A DNA stretch of 7,756 nucleotides from an uncultured Pseudomonas sp. Its GTDB lineage: Bacteria; Pseudomonadota; Gammaproteobacteria; Pseudomonadales; Pseudomonadaceae. The DNA lies in the NCBI GenBank assembly GCA_937863915.1, contig CALMID010000355.1:1-7756 (forward strand), written 5' to 3'. A program made the translations under genes and the position numbers. Shown piece by piece: positions 7,517 to 7,756 of this stretch. A model generated the notes under the pieces. The model saw only the letters and a program-made list of their open reading frames with translations, did no database searches and was not told the origin of the DNA. Positions within the stretch are counted from its first letter, which is position 1, and each line of letters opens with the position of its first letter.

Positions 7517-7756
7517 GTGACCTCGGCCTGGCATCAGTGGGCGCCACGCGCGCCCTTGCAACCCCTGCATCTGTCCTGGCTTGAAGCCGCCGGCGTCGAG
7601 GCGGCGATTCTGCGCCTGGAGCTGCTCGATCCACTGCTCAGTGGCAACAAGTGGTTCAAGCTCAAAGGCCACTTGCGGATGGCCGAAGCCGGTGCGGCTC
7701 CGGGGCTGATCAGTGTCGGCGGCGCCCATTCCAATCATCTGCATGCCCTGGCGGCT
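7517..7756 (+). CDS. PLP-dependent ACC deaminase/D-cysteine desulfhydrase family enzyme, N-terminal part (cut by window edge)
   Basis: Eighty codons of a fold-type II pyridoxal-phosphate enzyme are visible. The motif LLSGNKWFKLK (residues 40-50) carries the likely PLP-binding Lys45, and SVGGAHSNHLHALA (66-79) is the substrate and phosphate-loop motif that follows in this family. Members deaminate 1-aminocyclopropane-1-carboxylate or desulfurate D-cysteine; substrate-deciding residues lie beyond the window, so the activity cannot be set. The proposed start is a GTG directly after the TGA of the coiled-coil gene and in the same frame, so no earlier start is possible. The ribosome-binding site is weak, fitting translational coupling. 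A later start such as TTG at 7556 cannot be excluded. Confidence 0.85.
   Translation, partial: MTSAWHQWAPRAPLQPLHLSWLEAAGVEAAILRLELLDPLLSGNKWFKLKGHLRMAEAGAAPGLISVGGAHSNHLHALAA

Noticed and set aside
5978..7744. A 588-codon open frame on the minus strand opposite the coiled-coil gene
   Set aside because: Antisense of a CAG/CTG-rich coding region gives Leu-rich runs with no stops. The plus-strand gene has a ribosome-binding site, a promoter candidate and an operon partner.

Overview
The window looks like ordinary chromosomal core of a Pseudomonas or close relative. It is GC-rich with strong GC preference at third codon positions, and its gene set and order resemble, as far as I recall, the P. 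aeruginosa PAO1 neighbourhood PA3090-PA3094 with its tRNAs and the xcp type II secretion genes. No mobile element, CRISPR array, integrase or obvious horizontally acquired island is visible.

Layout from left to right: (1) Minus strand, 1-721: the first codons of a probable secretin gene (gspD/xcpQ) cut by the window edge, preceded by a complete gspC/xcpP inner-membrane type II secretion gene. (2) 722-1084: non-coding, with a candidate gspC promoter carrying overlapping inverted repeats, and a convincing plus-strand tRNA promoter. (3) 1085-1295: tRNA-Val(UAC) and tRNA-Asp(GUC) followed by a strong intrinsic terminator. (4) 1386-1487: a 28-codon, very acidic plus-strand small ORF with a near-ideal Shine-Dalgarno sequence; its stop codon directly abuts the stop codon of the convergent gene. 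(5) Minus strand, 1488-3673: a two-gene unit, a nitrilase-fold carbon-nitrogen hydrolase with an N-terminal membrane segment or signal, overlapping by 10 bases an AraC-type regulator. (6) 3674-3873: divergent intergenic region. (7) Plus strand, 3874-5910: fadH, 2,4-dienoyl-CoA reductase, closed by a strong terminator. (8) Plus strand, 6146-7756: a coiled-coil protein of unknown function with a C-terminal Cys/His cluster, then, immediately after its stop codon, the start of a PLP-dependent ACC deaminase/D-cysteine desulfhydrase-type gene that runs off the window.

The functional themes are type II protein secretion at the left, tRNA supply, and unsaturated fatty acid beta-oxidation (fadH). The regulator lies in an operon with the hydrolase and divergent from fadH, so it is a reasonable but unproven candidate for controlling one or both. 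The most interesting poorly described items are the small acidic ORF, the coiled-coil/CxxH protein coupled to a PLP enzyme, and the membrane-anchored nitrilase-like protein. I do not see a clear new multi-gene system here.
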